From the NCBI GenBank assembly GCA_028532985.1, contig JANCIK010000005.1, forward strand, positions 3,478,501 through 3,542,500: a stretch of 64,000 nucleotides of DNA, written 5' to 3'. Positions within the stretch are counted from its first letter, which is position 1. Every line of letters starts with the position of its first letter. This document shows, one piece after another, positions 23,649 to 34,682 of the stretch. The translations under genes and the position numbers were made by a program. Origin of the DNA: Stropharia rugosoannulata. Lineage: Eukaryota > Basidiomycota > Agaricomycetes > Agaricales > Strophariaceae. Below the pieces are notes generated by a model. The model made no database searches, was not told the DNA's origin, and was given only the letters and a program-made list of their open reading frames with translations.

Positions 23649-25372
23649 ATTTGGGAAAGTTGAAAAATATAGGTTTCAATGATGAAAATTGTAGTCTTCG
23701 CGGGGGAAGGTGGTTGTTCTGTAGCATGGAAGAGTTAGGCGTTTGCCGCGCTACGTAATTTAATTATTACATAATTTTAGATGGCTATCCTCTTTCAAGG
23801 CCAACGAATTTCAACCAACTTCTACTTAACTCAACCGCAAAGTCATTATTCTTGTTCTTTCGGCTGCGGTGTATGTTCCGCAAGACTCTTGGGCTCTCAC
23901 TTGCTTCTAGCTCCTCCTATCATGTTTGACTACCTCAGAAGTTATTTAAACACTTCTCCCTCAGGAGCATGAAGACCTGACGCGAATTTCTCACTGCCTA
24001 TGAAGGACATTCTTCTTGTCAAATCCTCTCCAGTCGATTGGCAGATAAACCAGAGATGAATTTTGAAAGGTGGTTTTCTGTTATCTTTCATCCACGCGTC
24101 GCATGTTCTTTGCCACTGCCACGGGTTTGGTTGTTGTAGCTCGCGGAATCTGAACTGTCTCGTCTCAAAATGTTCCCACTTCTGTCCGTCCTCGGTCTAA
24201 AAATACGGGACGCGTGGAATGGAATAGGATAGCTTCTCGTCTCTAGACACGAAAAACATGCTCGCGGGTGTACATTAAATACACATGGCTCTCAGGTGCA
24301 CAGGCTCGGTACCGGTGCTTCCGCTGACCGCTCACAGGTTCAAAGCTCGGCTGAATGGACCGTATTTAAAGCAGAAGGACACTATGTTCTGAATATCTTT
24401 TCATGGTCAACGTGAACTTATGTGGTCGTGATGAACCTGGAAGGCCACCTTTCTACCGACTTGGAACTGAGGCAGTGAATTCACCGGTGTCGCGATCATC
24501 ACGCAAGCGTCGAAGACCCGTCAGACTTCTCTCAAACTTACATTTCCGAAGTACCTTGCCAGGGTACCTTCTGAGGGCTACTCGAGCATGTGTGGTCCGT
24601 ACCAGCGTATAGGCGCCACATTGAAAGTTTAAAGAGTGCGCGATGAATGTCAGCGTGGAAACGACATTCACTCAACTTTGGGATCTCCCTCTCACCGTCA
24701 AAGCGCCACCGGAAGGGAGCCAATCATGGAGCAAGACGGAAATGGCGCTGAGGAGGAAGAAGAACTTCGAAGCCAAGAATCAATAAATACAAGCATTCGG
24801 GGAGGTCTAAATGCGACTCAATGTTCGTCCTCGAACATCGTATGGGAGATAAAAATGGAAACCTGGAGAAGTCTCTCATCGCGTGGGCTCGCGCTCGCGA
24901 GATACGGGGAGCCGGCAGAAACACTGAGGACACAACGCATTGGAGACGGCACCGGTAACGAGACAGTAGCCTTGAAAGTTAGGGCGCAATGGGAAATCGA
25001 AACGCACCTCCCCAAGCAGGAAACAAATTCACTCGGCTGTTCTCTCAAACTAAGTCTAATGAAGAGCGCACCTTGTGCTATGCCGGTGGACGTCTGGGCA
25101 AAAATACGCGCTCTGTATGCTCATCATACACAACACTGCATGTTTAGCATGTCGCCGAACATGAAGCTCTGTCTGGTTTTTAGGGGCTACACAATATCAA
25201 AGACTGAGGCGAGGTCGTACTATGTTTGCCCGTTGGTAAACATGATTCCCAAAGGGTAGGTATAGCTTAAGATTCGAAATATTCCTAATACATGACGTGC
25301 GTTCCTCTTTGCTCTTTTACATCTGACTTTCAGGAAGAAACTGCCTAACACTTCATGCGACAAAGAAACTTA
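23649..25372. other. intergenic, one unexplained open frame
   Basis: This 1.7 kb lies between the starts and stops of two minus-strand genes. It holds the promoter of the ECM11-like gene and the 178-codon plus-strand frame listed next. Nothing else is recognisable. Confidence 0.4.
24726..25259 (+). CDS. open frame of unknown status
   Basis: From ATG 24726 the frame stays open for 178 residues, beginning MEQDGNGAEEEEELRSQES. The first 25 residues are acidic; the rest is mixed, with a Cys-rich patch (CSLKLSLMKSAPCAMP) and no membrane helix. No domain is recognisable, and the opposite strand also carries overlapping frames, so chance is possible. It lies between the ECM11-like and peroxiredoxin genes, transcribed against both. 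I assign no function. Confidence 0.25.
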   Translation: MEQDGNGAEEEEELRSQESINTSIRGGLNATQCSSSNIVWEIKMETWRSLSSRGLALARYGEPAETLRTQRIGDGTGNETVALKVRAQWEIETHLPKQETNSLGCSLKLSLMKSAPCAMPVDVWAKIRALYAHHTQHCMFSMSPNMKLCLVFRGYTISKTEARSYYVCPLVNMIPKG

Positions 25373-26415
25373 CTAGTCGACTACAAGGGGAGTCGTCCTA
25401 AGGTAAGGCTATAGTGTTTTGTCAATGAGAGGTGTACGTCTGTTTACATGGGACTGAGCGTTTACCAGATGCTGTTTATGTTGCGGGAACAGAGTTTTCG
25501 CCTCTTCGTTGGTAACTGTCGGATGAACAATGACGTCTTCTCCTTTCTTCCAGTTGACCGGCGTAGTTACACGGTGCTTATCGCCAATTTGGAGTGCTAT
25601 ACGAATGTGTTAGGCACCAGTTGATGGTCAGCATTCGCTACCCAGCGGTGAGGCACAGAAAAAGACGTCTTACAGTCCACAACTCTGTTCACAAATTATC
25701 AAACATGGCGACTAGATGGCAAATGCAAGATGCATACCTAATGATTTCATCAAAGTTGCGCCCCGTGGACGCAGGGTACGCAAGAGTCAACCTAATTGTC
25801 TTCTTGGGATCGATAACAAATACGGTGCGGATCTAATTTATGTTCATGGCAGTGTTAACGGTTATGCTGCACGCTATCGTTGAAATCTTAGAGCTTCTTA
25901 CTGTGAATGGGAGGCCTTTGGCATCGCGGTTAGTTGCATCCTGCTCATCCAGCATGTCGTACAAAGTTGAGATCTTCCTATCAGCGTCCGCGATCTGCAG
26001 AGCATTCAGCACTTTGGAACAGTGCACAATATGAGATATGATACCCACAATCGGGAACTGAACGTCAGTAGGCGCAACCTTTCCCCCATACTCGTTAATA
26101 TCCTTGACCCATTTGTTATGATCATCAAGGTTATTTGCGGATATCCCGATGACCTTGACGTTTCGCTTTTCGAAATCAGTCGCGCGTCTAGCGACCTCTC
26201 CGAGCTCCGTGGTGCAAACCGGGGTGAAGTCGCCAGGATGAGAGAATAAAATAGCCTGCGCGATGATATAAGTCAGTGGGGTCCAAGTGGGGTCCACTAG
26301 TCTGGATAATGGTGCCTACCCAGGAGTTTCCAATCCATTCATGGAACTTGATGGGACCAGCGGTGGTTAGTGCCTCAAAGTCGGGGGCGATGCTACCGAG
26401 GCGTAATGAAGGCAT
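25373..26415 (-). CDS. 1-Cys peroxiredoxin (Prx6/Prx1 type)
   Basis: The enzyme reduces hydrogen peroxide and organic peroxides through one peroxidatic cysteine. It begins MPSLRLGSIAPDF, then carries SHPGDFTPVCTTEL with the active-site Cys, the VIGISANNLDDH strand, TVFVIDPKKTIRLTLAYP and YPASTGRNFDEIIR, and ends PYLRTTPLVVD. No second (resolving) Cys motif is present, which fits the 1-Cys class. The length, about 225 residues, is usual. To keep the reading frame between NFDEIIR and SLQIGDKHRVTTPVNW, an 11-nt microexon (25674-25684, AGTTGTGGACT, giving RVVD) must be spliced in; with it the segment matches the family exactly. There is no clear mitochondrial presequence, so a cytosolic location is likely. 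Start chosen at ATG 26415. Confidence 0.93.
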
Positions 26416-27604
26416 TCTCTGCAATTACTAGATGAGAAAGCGATAATGAAAGGTTGCTGAGCTCTGGGTGGGGCTCAGAGGGTTGGTTGTCTTCTCTAAA
26501 TAATCAGAGAAAGGGACAGCCGATCATGGACTATGATCATCATCATAATAGACAGTTGGTCATGTGGAAGGATCATCGATCAGGAGATTGTACTCCATTA
26601 TTTAGAAGAACACCCCTCCGATCACCCGCCGTTGCTTCGTTAGACCATGTCTGATATTACAAGGCATCTGTAACTACACACTGGCAAATAATTCTACTCT
26701 ATAAACACCGATTGCGATTATGGGGTCCGCAGTGAACTTCCTACAATAAGATATATGTTTTGAGTTCCTTGCTAAATGCGGACTCTTTCGAGTCTTTTCA
26801 TACCATTCTTCAACGCTGTGAATATTTCATAACCTAGAAGCTGAGAAGAACTGATCATTGTGCGTCAATTTTTTTCCCTAGACTGGACACATAATGGCCG
26901 TGCCGATCTGTTCCCGTAAGGACACTGTTCGACAAATCCGATGACGATTTATGTTCAGGATCTATAAATAGAGTAGCACAGAATCTTCTTCTCTTCAACA
27001 AGTCGGCCTTGCAATCCTTTAAACCCACTTCTATACAGTTATTATTAGCATTTGAATACAAGAAGTATGTTGGATACAACTCTTCACTTACCTAGTTTTG
27101 AGATGAGTACAAACATGCCAATGTGCCACTTTCGACGCTTTGACGCTTTGATAAGATTCTGCTGACGCTATTTGAGACGACCAGGCTATGTGAGTCAGTT
27201 AATTGAAACGAGTAAGAAGGGAGATAAACATCTCCAGAGCACTATTTTATATACCTTGTCAAATAGACGCAGCATCCAGATGAGCTCTGCAGTTGCAGCG
27301 GCCGCCTTGCTGTGGAAGCTGGAGTACTGGCTGACTTCGGACGTACACACGCATTAGCTCCATTACATACGCACTAACAAGGCTAAATGGGTAAACTTTC
27401 TGTGTAAATAATACCACAGCAGTTGAGTGTCACAGCAAATTCATTCTGTCCGTGCTTCTATTCCTCTGCCGTCAGACGGTGGCAATGAGTTGGATATTAG
27501 CACTAGACAGCAAATCTCACACAGAGAAGGGCACGTTTCTCTCCATATAAATCGATTCTGCATAAGTTCTTAGCTTGTGAGTGCAGTGCCTCTTACACCT
27601 CACA
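26416..27604. other. intergenic, divergent promoters
   Basis: This separates the peroxiredoxin start (-) from the first DUF6534 gene (+). Only short chance frames occur. A patch of ATCATCAT/GATCATGA-like sequence lies near 26525-26580, and TATATAC lies at about 27248. Confidence 0.45.
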
Positions 27605-29421
27605 ATGGCCCTGGAAAATGTAACAGGCTCCATAGACATTTCAGATCCTTTCTCGCCCATTTATTGGGGTACGTACCGTTTTTCTTAAACAGATTCAGTG
27701 GACTGGGCTATGCTGAGGAATAGCTACTCTTAACACGGACAGGATTCGTCTTGTCTTTGCTGTGCGTCACTCCCAGCCCTTACGCATACATCTATACTTA
27801 CAAATCATAACAGGTTTGGAGGTGTAACGGTAGTCCAGGCGTATATTTACTTCATCAATTGTAAAGACCGTCTGGGCATTCAGCTACTGGTACGCATACA
27901 GACTTTTCATTTTCATTGAAGTAAATTAAGTTGAAATGTATGCTATACTAGGCTGCACTCATTCTGTATGCACAAGACCACATCAGTGATTTTTTATAAG
28001 TATTGACCAACCTTTCCAGTTTGCTTGACTTCATTGACTCCGCTTTGGTGGCATACTCTATCTACTATTTCCTGGTACTATGATATTTTTCATGTTCATT
28101 TAGGAGTGCACTGACACCATTTATAAAGATACCACAATTTGGGTCACTTCACCGTTTATCGTTTCTTCCCTGGTACGTTTTTCTGTGGAAATTTTCTCTC
28201 TGACATTACTTCATACTTTTACAGGGAGCTGACAGCAGAATGCATGATTGCATCGGTCATTTCGTTCATGTGAGAGAGAGCTGTACCTTTCTAAGTTAGA
28301 CCATTTGAGGTTTAATGTTTAACAAGTTCACAGATGTATTTTGCCTATCAACTTGTTGGAGGTACTACGCCGGCTCTAGGTGTCGGCTTCCCCTCTGCTT
28401 TGTGATGTATGGTCGATAATAATGTTTTTTAGCCAAGAGGTTCGGACACGGCAACTGGTTCATAATAACAGGTATTGTAAGAATATTCTCTCTAATGAAT
28501 TTGTGGTTTTGTGGATTGTGATCATTTGATAGGTGGCGTGCACTATCGCATCTTTGGGAGGGGGACTTGGTACGAACGGATCATTTTCGATTACGTACTT
28601 GTTTCTTCGTTCAACAATTTCACTGACAAAAATTGTAGCTTGCGTTGTTTCTATGAGTCTTTTCGACCGCGGTGTCCTCTCCAATAGAAATCACAAGTTT
28701 TCCGTGAGCCTGATGTTAATTACTCATAGTAGCGCTACTAAATTCTGTCAGCAGATATCCTTCGGAGTCTCCAAGGGGTTTAGCTCTGCAGCAGATATAC
28801 TGGCAACGCTTGCGATGTGTATGTTCTTGAAGGCTGCGCGTGGAGGACTTTCTAGGTGCGCTTTTATCTAAGGGATATAATATTTAAGCTGAGTTTCATG
28901 GCATTGCCAGGACTAACTCCCTACTCAATGACCTTGTGAGAGTTATCCTGACACGGGGTGTCCTAGTGACTATCACACAAACTCTTCTTGTCATCACGTT
29001 CTACGCTTTGCCTACAAATCTGACATGGTATATCTGAATTCATTAGACCGTACAAGTGCAGATTGACATTGATACTGTATATTAGGATGGCATTCCACAT
29101 TAACGTTGCAAAACTCTACGTCAATACTTTTTGTGAGTGAGAGTGTGCCTATTGATTTTGTGTAGCAATGACGTATCCCTTTCAGTCGCCATGTGAGTAT
29201 CTTCATTAGGAGGTAGAGTTCAATATGACCGGGAACACACATTACTCCAAAGGTTAAATGGGCGCGAACACTTGAAAGAGAAGCATCTCGGAGTGTCAAG
29301 CCTACAGATGAGCAATGCATCGTTGGAGATACAGTCAAGATTAAAGCCGGGGATCAATGGCGCCTCACAGCCGTCACACAGTGCTGCCGAACAACAGTCG
29401 CTTCAAGTAAGTGGCAAGTAG
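27605..29421 (+). CDS. DUF6534 multi-pass membrane protein, copy A (intact)
   Basis: I rebuilt about thirteen short exons that join in phase from MALENVTGSIDISDPFSP to a stop near 29421. The protein is almost entirely hydrophobic helices, probably seven: around GFVLSLLFGGVTVVQAYIYF, AALILLLDFIDSALVAYSI, ELTAECMIASVISFISQ and GIVACTIASLGGGL. The C-terminal part has the pattern known for DUF6534: RTNSLLNDLVRVILTRGVL, a hydrophobic stretch, LPTNLTWMAFHINVAKLYVN and FFAMLNGRE. The family is common in mushroom-forming fungi, has a receptor-like topology and no established function. The polar C-terminal tail after NGRE would lie on one side of the membrane. A close tandem copy follows 2.7 kb downstream. 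The exact last codons are uncertain because a donor-like GTAAGT lies just before the stop. Confidence 0.78.
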
Positions 29422-30347
29422 TAATTCTTCTCCCTGCAATGCAGAGCTAATGATGGCTGCATATCAGTCTGACAGTGAGATTCATGGGAAGGGGTCATCT
29501 GCGAACAACGTTTTTATGAGCACTGTTGTGACAACTTCATTTATTTGACCGTCGTCTTAAGTGGAGTACGATGCCAACACAGTCATTCTTGTGTCTTTTG
29601 ATGTAATACATGTCATTGATATGCGTGCTCCATACAAGGATACTTCAAAATACTTTGATACTAATGTTGTTAAATGCCTCCTACTAACGAAATTCATATG
29701 AATTTACCCACGAAGTCCTTATGTAATTAAAAAATAAAGAAACAACATTTACCTTACTATGGGACTCAGCCTTTCTACACCTCGTGCATATCCAAAAATA
29801 CTTATCCGCGAGTCAACGGGGCACCGGTCCGCCGTCCGCGACACATTCTAAAAATAGATCCCGACAAGCATACAAAACAAGCGCCCGTCACTCTGCTCAC
29901 CCACTTCCGCATCTTTATCCTTCCTTCATACACTAGAGAGATTGTATTACATTAACATAGCCCGTTTGCTTAGATGCACGTATCAGATATGTTGACAAAA
30001 GCAGCGCTTATTTAGGAACATTTTCCCACATCACCACAGGTATTCTAGATATTCACATATAAAAATACCAGTACCTATTTCGGCAGTATTTTCCATACTT
30101 ATCGTCTTCGCTCACATATGACGATAGTTTTTAGACAACCGGCCGTCTTGTAGTCTCAGCCGAATACATTTTTCTTGATCAAAAGTTGATGATCATCAAC
30201 ACCCGTGCTTCCGTCAAACATCAAACGGCTGTTCGGACTTGAACAAGTCTGGAGCGTAAACAAGGATAGTTCACTGCCATATAAAGCCTTGCTTTGGCAT
30301 ACGCTTGCAATTTTTGAGCGCTGTCCCTTTTCCCCCCGATAGTTGTG
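29422..30347. other. spacer between tandem DUF6534 copies
   Basis: The first 130 nt resemble the 3' flank of copy B (shared GAGCACTGTTGT and ACTTCATTTA words), so they belong to the duplicated unit. The remainder is AT-rich, with no gene, and must include copy B's promoter. Confidence 0.45.
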
Positions 30348-32140
30348 ATGTCCTTGTCAGATGTGGCCACCTATGTAGACATTTCAAACCCTTTCTCGCC
30401 AATTTATTGGGGTATGTAGCGTTTTCATTGGTGTCTTGGATATGTTGACGAATAGCATATACTCGTACGGGAAGGATTTGTCCTGTCTCTGCTGTGCGTA
30501 CTACCAGCCCCTAAGTTTGCACCTAAATTTGCCAGTAAACATGCATATTAGGTTTGCCGGTGTAAAATAGTTCAGGCATACATCTACTTCATCAATTGCA
30601 AAGACCGTCTGAGCCTTCAAATATTGGTAAGCTCGTACACTGCTTTTCAACCCCATTTACATAAATAATGTACATTATAGGCTGCACTTATTCTGTATGC
30701 TCAAGGACATGCCATCTTTCCTATTAGTTGACTAACTTGTCTAGTTTTCTTGACTTCATTGATTCTGCTTTAGTTGCATACTCTGTATACTACTTCCTGG
30801 TGCGCTATTCAGTATCCTTAATGTCAATACATCTGATGTAACCGCCTTTAAAGATTCCACAATTTGGGTCACTTCACCGCCTGTCTTTTATACCATGGTT
30901 AGCTCTCACAATAATGTATATAGTCTCTATTACTAAGGTATTAATCTCTCCATGTTTTGAAAGGGAATTAACCGCAGAGTGTATCATTACATCCATAATT
31001 TCATTCATGTAAGACATTGACACCTCTTCTAGAGTGCTCAAAGCGTAGTAATTATGCAGGTCACAGATGCATTTTGTGTATCAGCTCATTGGAGGTGCGT
31101 TCTGTCATTTATATGCTCAATACTCACTGAAACACAGCTGATGTAACTGGTATCTAATCTAATTGTTTAGCCAAAGAATTCGGACATGGTAATTGGGCCA
31201 TAATAGCAGCTGTCGTAAGATTTCTTCTAAAGTCATTATTCCTTGTCGGGCCTGGGTGGTTTACGAGCATGCTCTGGATAGGTGGCATGCAGTATTGCCT
31301 CATTAGGAGGTGGACTCGGTGGGCAATTTTTCCAGGAAGCATTGTTCTATCATTCATGCTAAGGGAACATACAGCATGCGTTGTCTCTATGAGTCTCTTC
31401 GACCACGGGGTATTCTCTCATAGAAATCGAAAGTTCGCTGTGAGTCCGAATGCCGATTACTCAGGGTAGCACGATTAAGCTCTGTGGACAGATATCCTTT
31501 GGAGTTTCCACAGGATTTGGCTCTACTGCAGACATATTGGCAACAGTTTCAATGTGTATGTTCTTGAAAGCAGCACGTGGAGGACTTTCTAGGTACCCTT
31601 TAAGTATGGAAGTATGAATTTCTGAAAAGCCTCATGAGCACGACTTTAGGACGGATTCTTTACTCAATGACATCGTGAGAATTATTCTGACGCGTGGAGT
31701 CCTGGTCACTATCGCACAAACTCTTCTTTTTATTACATTCTATGCGCTACCCACAAATCTGACTTGGTAAACATGGTCATATTAGACTGTAATGGGTGGT
31801 TTTTATTTAATATTGCTCTTTAGGATGGCCTTTCATGTCAACATTGCAAAACTCTACGTCAATACATTTTGTGAGTAAAAGCACCTGTGGATGTACGTAG
31901 CGTTGACACATCCCTTTCAGTTGCCATGTGCGTGTCTTCTGTAATAGCTCATCTCGGTATAAAACAGCATGCCGAAGTGCATTATCCCAAAGGTTGAATG
32001 GGCGCGAACACCTGAAGGAGAAGCATTCTGGAATATCTTTGCAGATGATTAACACATCGGAACTGGCGACACAGTCAAGATTCAAGTCAGGGATTTATTT
32101 TGTCTCGCAGCCGACTCATACCGTTGAGGATCAGCAGTGA
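30348..32140 (+). pseudogene. DUF6534 membrane protein, copy B, frameshifted
   Basis: The start (MSLSDVATYVDISNPFSP, ATG 30348) and nearly all later exons match copy A and join at the same introns, ending ...VEDQQ with TGA at 32138-32140. The third exon carries a lesion. Where copy A reads GTAACGGTAGTCCAG, copy B reads GTAAAATAGTTCAG, one base shorter and with an in-frame TAG. No alternative acceptor or donor that I can see restores the frame. All other exons are free of stops, so inactivation is recent, or the deletion is a sequencing error, or an unusual splice is used. Copy A appears intact, so loss of B could be tolerated. Confidence 0.7.
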
Positions 32141-34682
32141 CTTCAAGTAGGCTGTTTCTTTTATTTACGTATAATCCAGGTCTGATCATGGTTGTAATAT
32201 AGTAGTACCAGTCTGATGTAACAGTATTTTGATGAGCACTGTTGTAAAGACTTCATTTAATTGATTCAATCCAATATCCAATAAACTTTGAAAACAGCTC
32301 TGAGTCGGCCATTCCTTTGTGTCTTAGAGCAATCCGAGTGCTGAGTGACACTGCTGGCAGTATACATACGTCGTGTATTTAATCCATTGTTTGTAGCCTG
32401 AAGATAGAATTCAAATAGCCTCTGTTTTGCCGTTCACTTCTCCGCCAAAACTGTGCTCAAAGAAAGATGACGTATTTGACGTCCTGTTTTTGCGGCGCCG
32501 GCAGGGTGAAGACATGCTTCGGAATTATCCGGCGGCAGTTGACTCCTAGTAGTTTGCCCACCCAACCTTTTTATCACGGAAACTACTTGAGCACGCACGC
32601 TTCTGCGCGCTTGTGCCTCTTTTTTTATAGCCAATCTCGAAGAAAGACACCGAGAAAAGTACATTCTGTTGGAGACTCTAATGCATAATGTTAGATAAGG
32701 CCCTTGAACTGCTTTACAGTTACGAGATATCATTTATAAGACAATTGATCTCTGTGTAGGCAGATTAAACATACTCCTCCGATTTTATCTAGTAGTACAC
32801 TAGCTCGGCGCTTAACAATCCTGCAGTGGCTCTCGTTTTTAACTAAATCATAGCCTATTAGCCAGGGAGTCAGATCTCAGACTTCAGCTGGATGACAATT
32901 TGCAATTTGAGTATGCATTTCTAGGTTACGCACCTATGATGTAGATAAGGCATTTGGGGCGTTGCTGGGCAACCATGGGGTATCTCAGTCCAATATTTCT
33001 TGATAATTCTCAGGTAAATATCACACCAACACTTGCTCGGCCCACTGTTTGTTTATCTTGAGAAGTTCGAGAGCATGTATTACTTCGAAGATACGCCTAG
33101 ACGCCCACCCTCAGAAGAAAATATGATCCAAATACGTATAAGGAGAGTATGCATTGAGTGTACGAGGTGTTCAAGAACTGTATCGCGTCACGGTTCTTGT
33201 GGGTGCCTTTAAGCGCCCCTAAGGCACTTCATTGCGTTCCTATTATCGGTATCGACGTACTCTCGTACTGGAGAGTCAAGTCGACATGTACGCAATTTCT
33301 ATACATCATGCTCTACATAGCATAGTAGCATAGTAGCATGCCCTGAGACCATGTTTAACATTTACAACCTTTTACACCCTCTCATTAGGAATCTTTTCAA
33401 ACTGTCTCTTCGTTAACTGATTCGATGGCTTGATATGCAGAGACCCCCATTGGGTGGCCCAACTACAGTTGAACATATATAGGCCTCGAAGGCATCTGGC
33501 CCTGCCAGCCTCTGCCAGCCTTCAGGCGACAAGCACACGAGCAACGCCCTGTAACGCCTCAGCTTTTGGTGCCTAAACTTCTTTTGAGGTATGGTTCCAC
33601 GCGCACACTCCATGCAATTGTACAGAAGACGATTAGTTCCATGCATATGTATCATCAAACATGCGTTGTTGTAGCTTTCACAAGCCAATTCCTTCCTACC
33701 AACTGAGCAGAAATAGGGCGCGGCGGTCATGAACATCAGTACTTATCTTCTCCAAGAGTTTGATTCAATAAGATAGAATAGAAAAGTATTCAAAAACCGC
33801 GCTCTTATAATAGGCTGTTATGTAAAAGGCCGGCGAGCACAGCCCATCAAACGAGGTCATTGGTATAACAGGGTATAACCAAGATCATGCGGAAACGGAG
33901 ACTAAATTATCCTAACATGGAAGCCTTCAATCTACGTCGAATTTGAAAATCAAATGTTAGATACATATGTAGGACGCGCTTAATTCTACGGGTACATACC
34001 ACATCCATTCATGTCAAAAGATGTGTACCACTGTCGTAAGTTTAGTACAAAAATGCTGCGAAAGCTTTCCCGGACACGTTCCCCAGTGCTGACTCCGTTG
34101 TGCATTTGCTAACTCTGTACCTTGGCCCAAAGGCTTAGGAGAAGTGATGTGACATACTTACTATTTAGTTTTCTCAAACCAGAACACTCTTAAATCATAC
34201 ATGTAGTAATAGGCTATCAACTGCCCATTTCTGCTCGCACGACATCGAATGACACTCCCACTTGGAGGAAACTAACTGAACATAACATAGCAAGAGTCGA
34301 GAACGGGTACACATGTTATGCTGTTCCATTCATATGCTTTCTTGCCTTCGGGAAATTCGGTCAATCAAAGAATTTGACGCGGGCACTTCCAGATGGGGCT
34401 ATAATCTTGGCAATCCTCTATATCACCAGCAAACGCTTGTCCTGACGCCCAGCGATACAGAATGATACCCGCTTGTTGTATGCAGCTTATCGTCTCGTAT
34501 GACTACGCTTCACATGGAGCGTTTTACAATCTTATGCAATGCAGCTCATTTGAGTCTTGGTCCCGATCATCCAATTTTTCAGCGCTTTCCAACAATCCTT
34601 GGGAGGACGATAAAGACTTCGGTGGAAGTCATAAATAATCCGCTTCCGCTCACATTCCAACCCCCCACGTCTTCCCCTCAAC
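32141..34682. other. gene-poor stretch
   Basis: Apart from the duplicated 3' flank of copy B (to about 32265), this 2.5 kb shows no gene. A minus-strand frame at 33413-33736 (107 codons) has no motif. A short direct repeat (CATAGTAGCATAGTAGCATG) lies near 33319-33338, and CTGCCAGCCTCTGCCAGCCT near 33503-33522. The last few hundred bases are the permease promoter. Confidence 0.45.

Larger units (their letters stand above)
27605..32265 (+). repeat. tandem gene duplication (DUF6534 A and B)
   Basis: Copy A (27605-29421) and copy B (30348-32140) share exon order, intron positions and long stretches of identical coding sequence, such as the exons encoding IPQFGSLHRL, the ELTAEC helix and NVAKLYVNT or its close variant. 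Similarity runs past the stop codons into the 3' flanks. Introns have diverged more than exons, so both copies were probably under selection for a time after duplication. Confidence 0.8.

Noticed and set aside
24403..24723. Short frames on both strands before the 178-codon frame
   Set aside because: No start, motif or splice continuity.
28533..28871. 112-codon frame reading through introns of DUF6534 copy A
   Set aside because: It joins true exon sequence (VACTIASLGGGL, FGVSKGFSSAADILATL) with retained introns; the spliced model explains it better.
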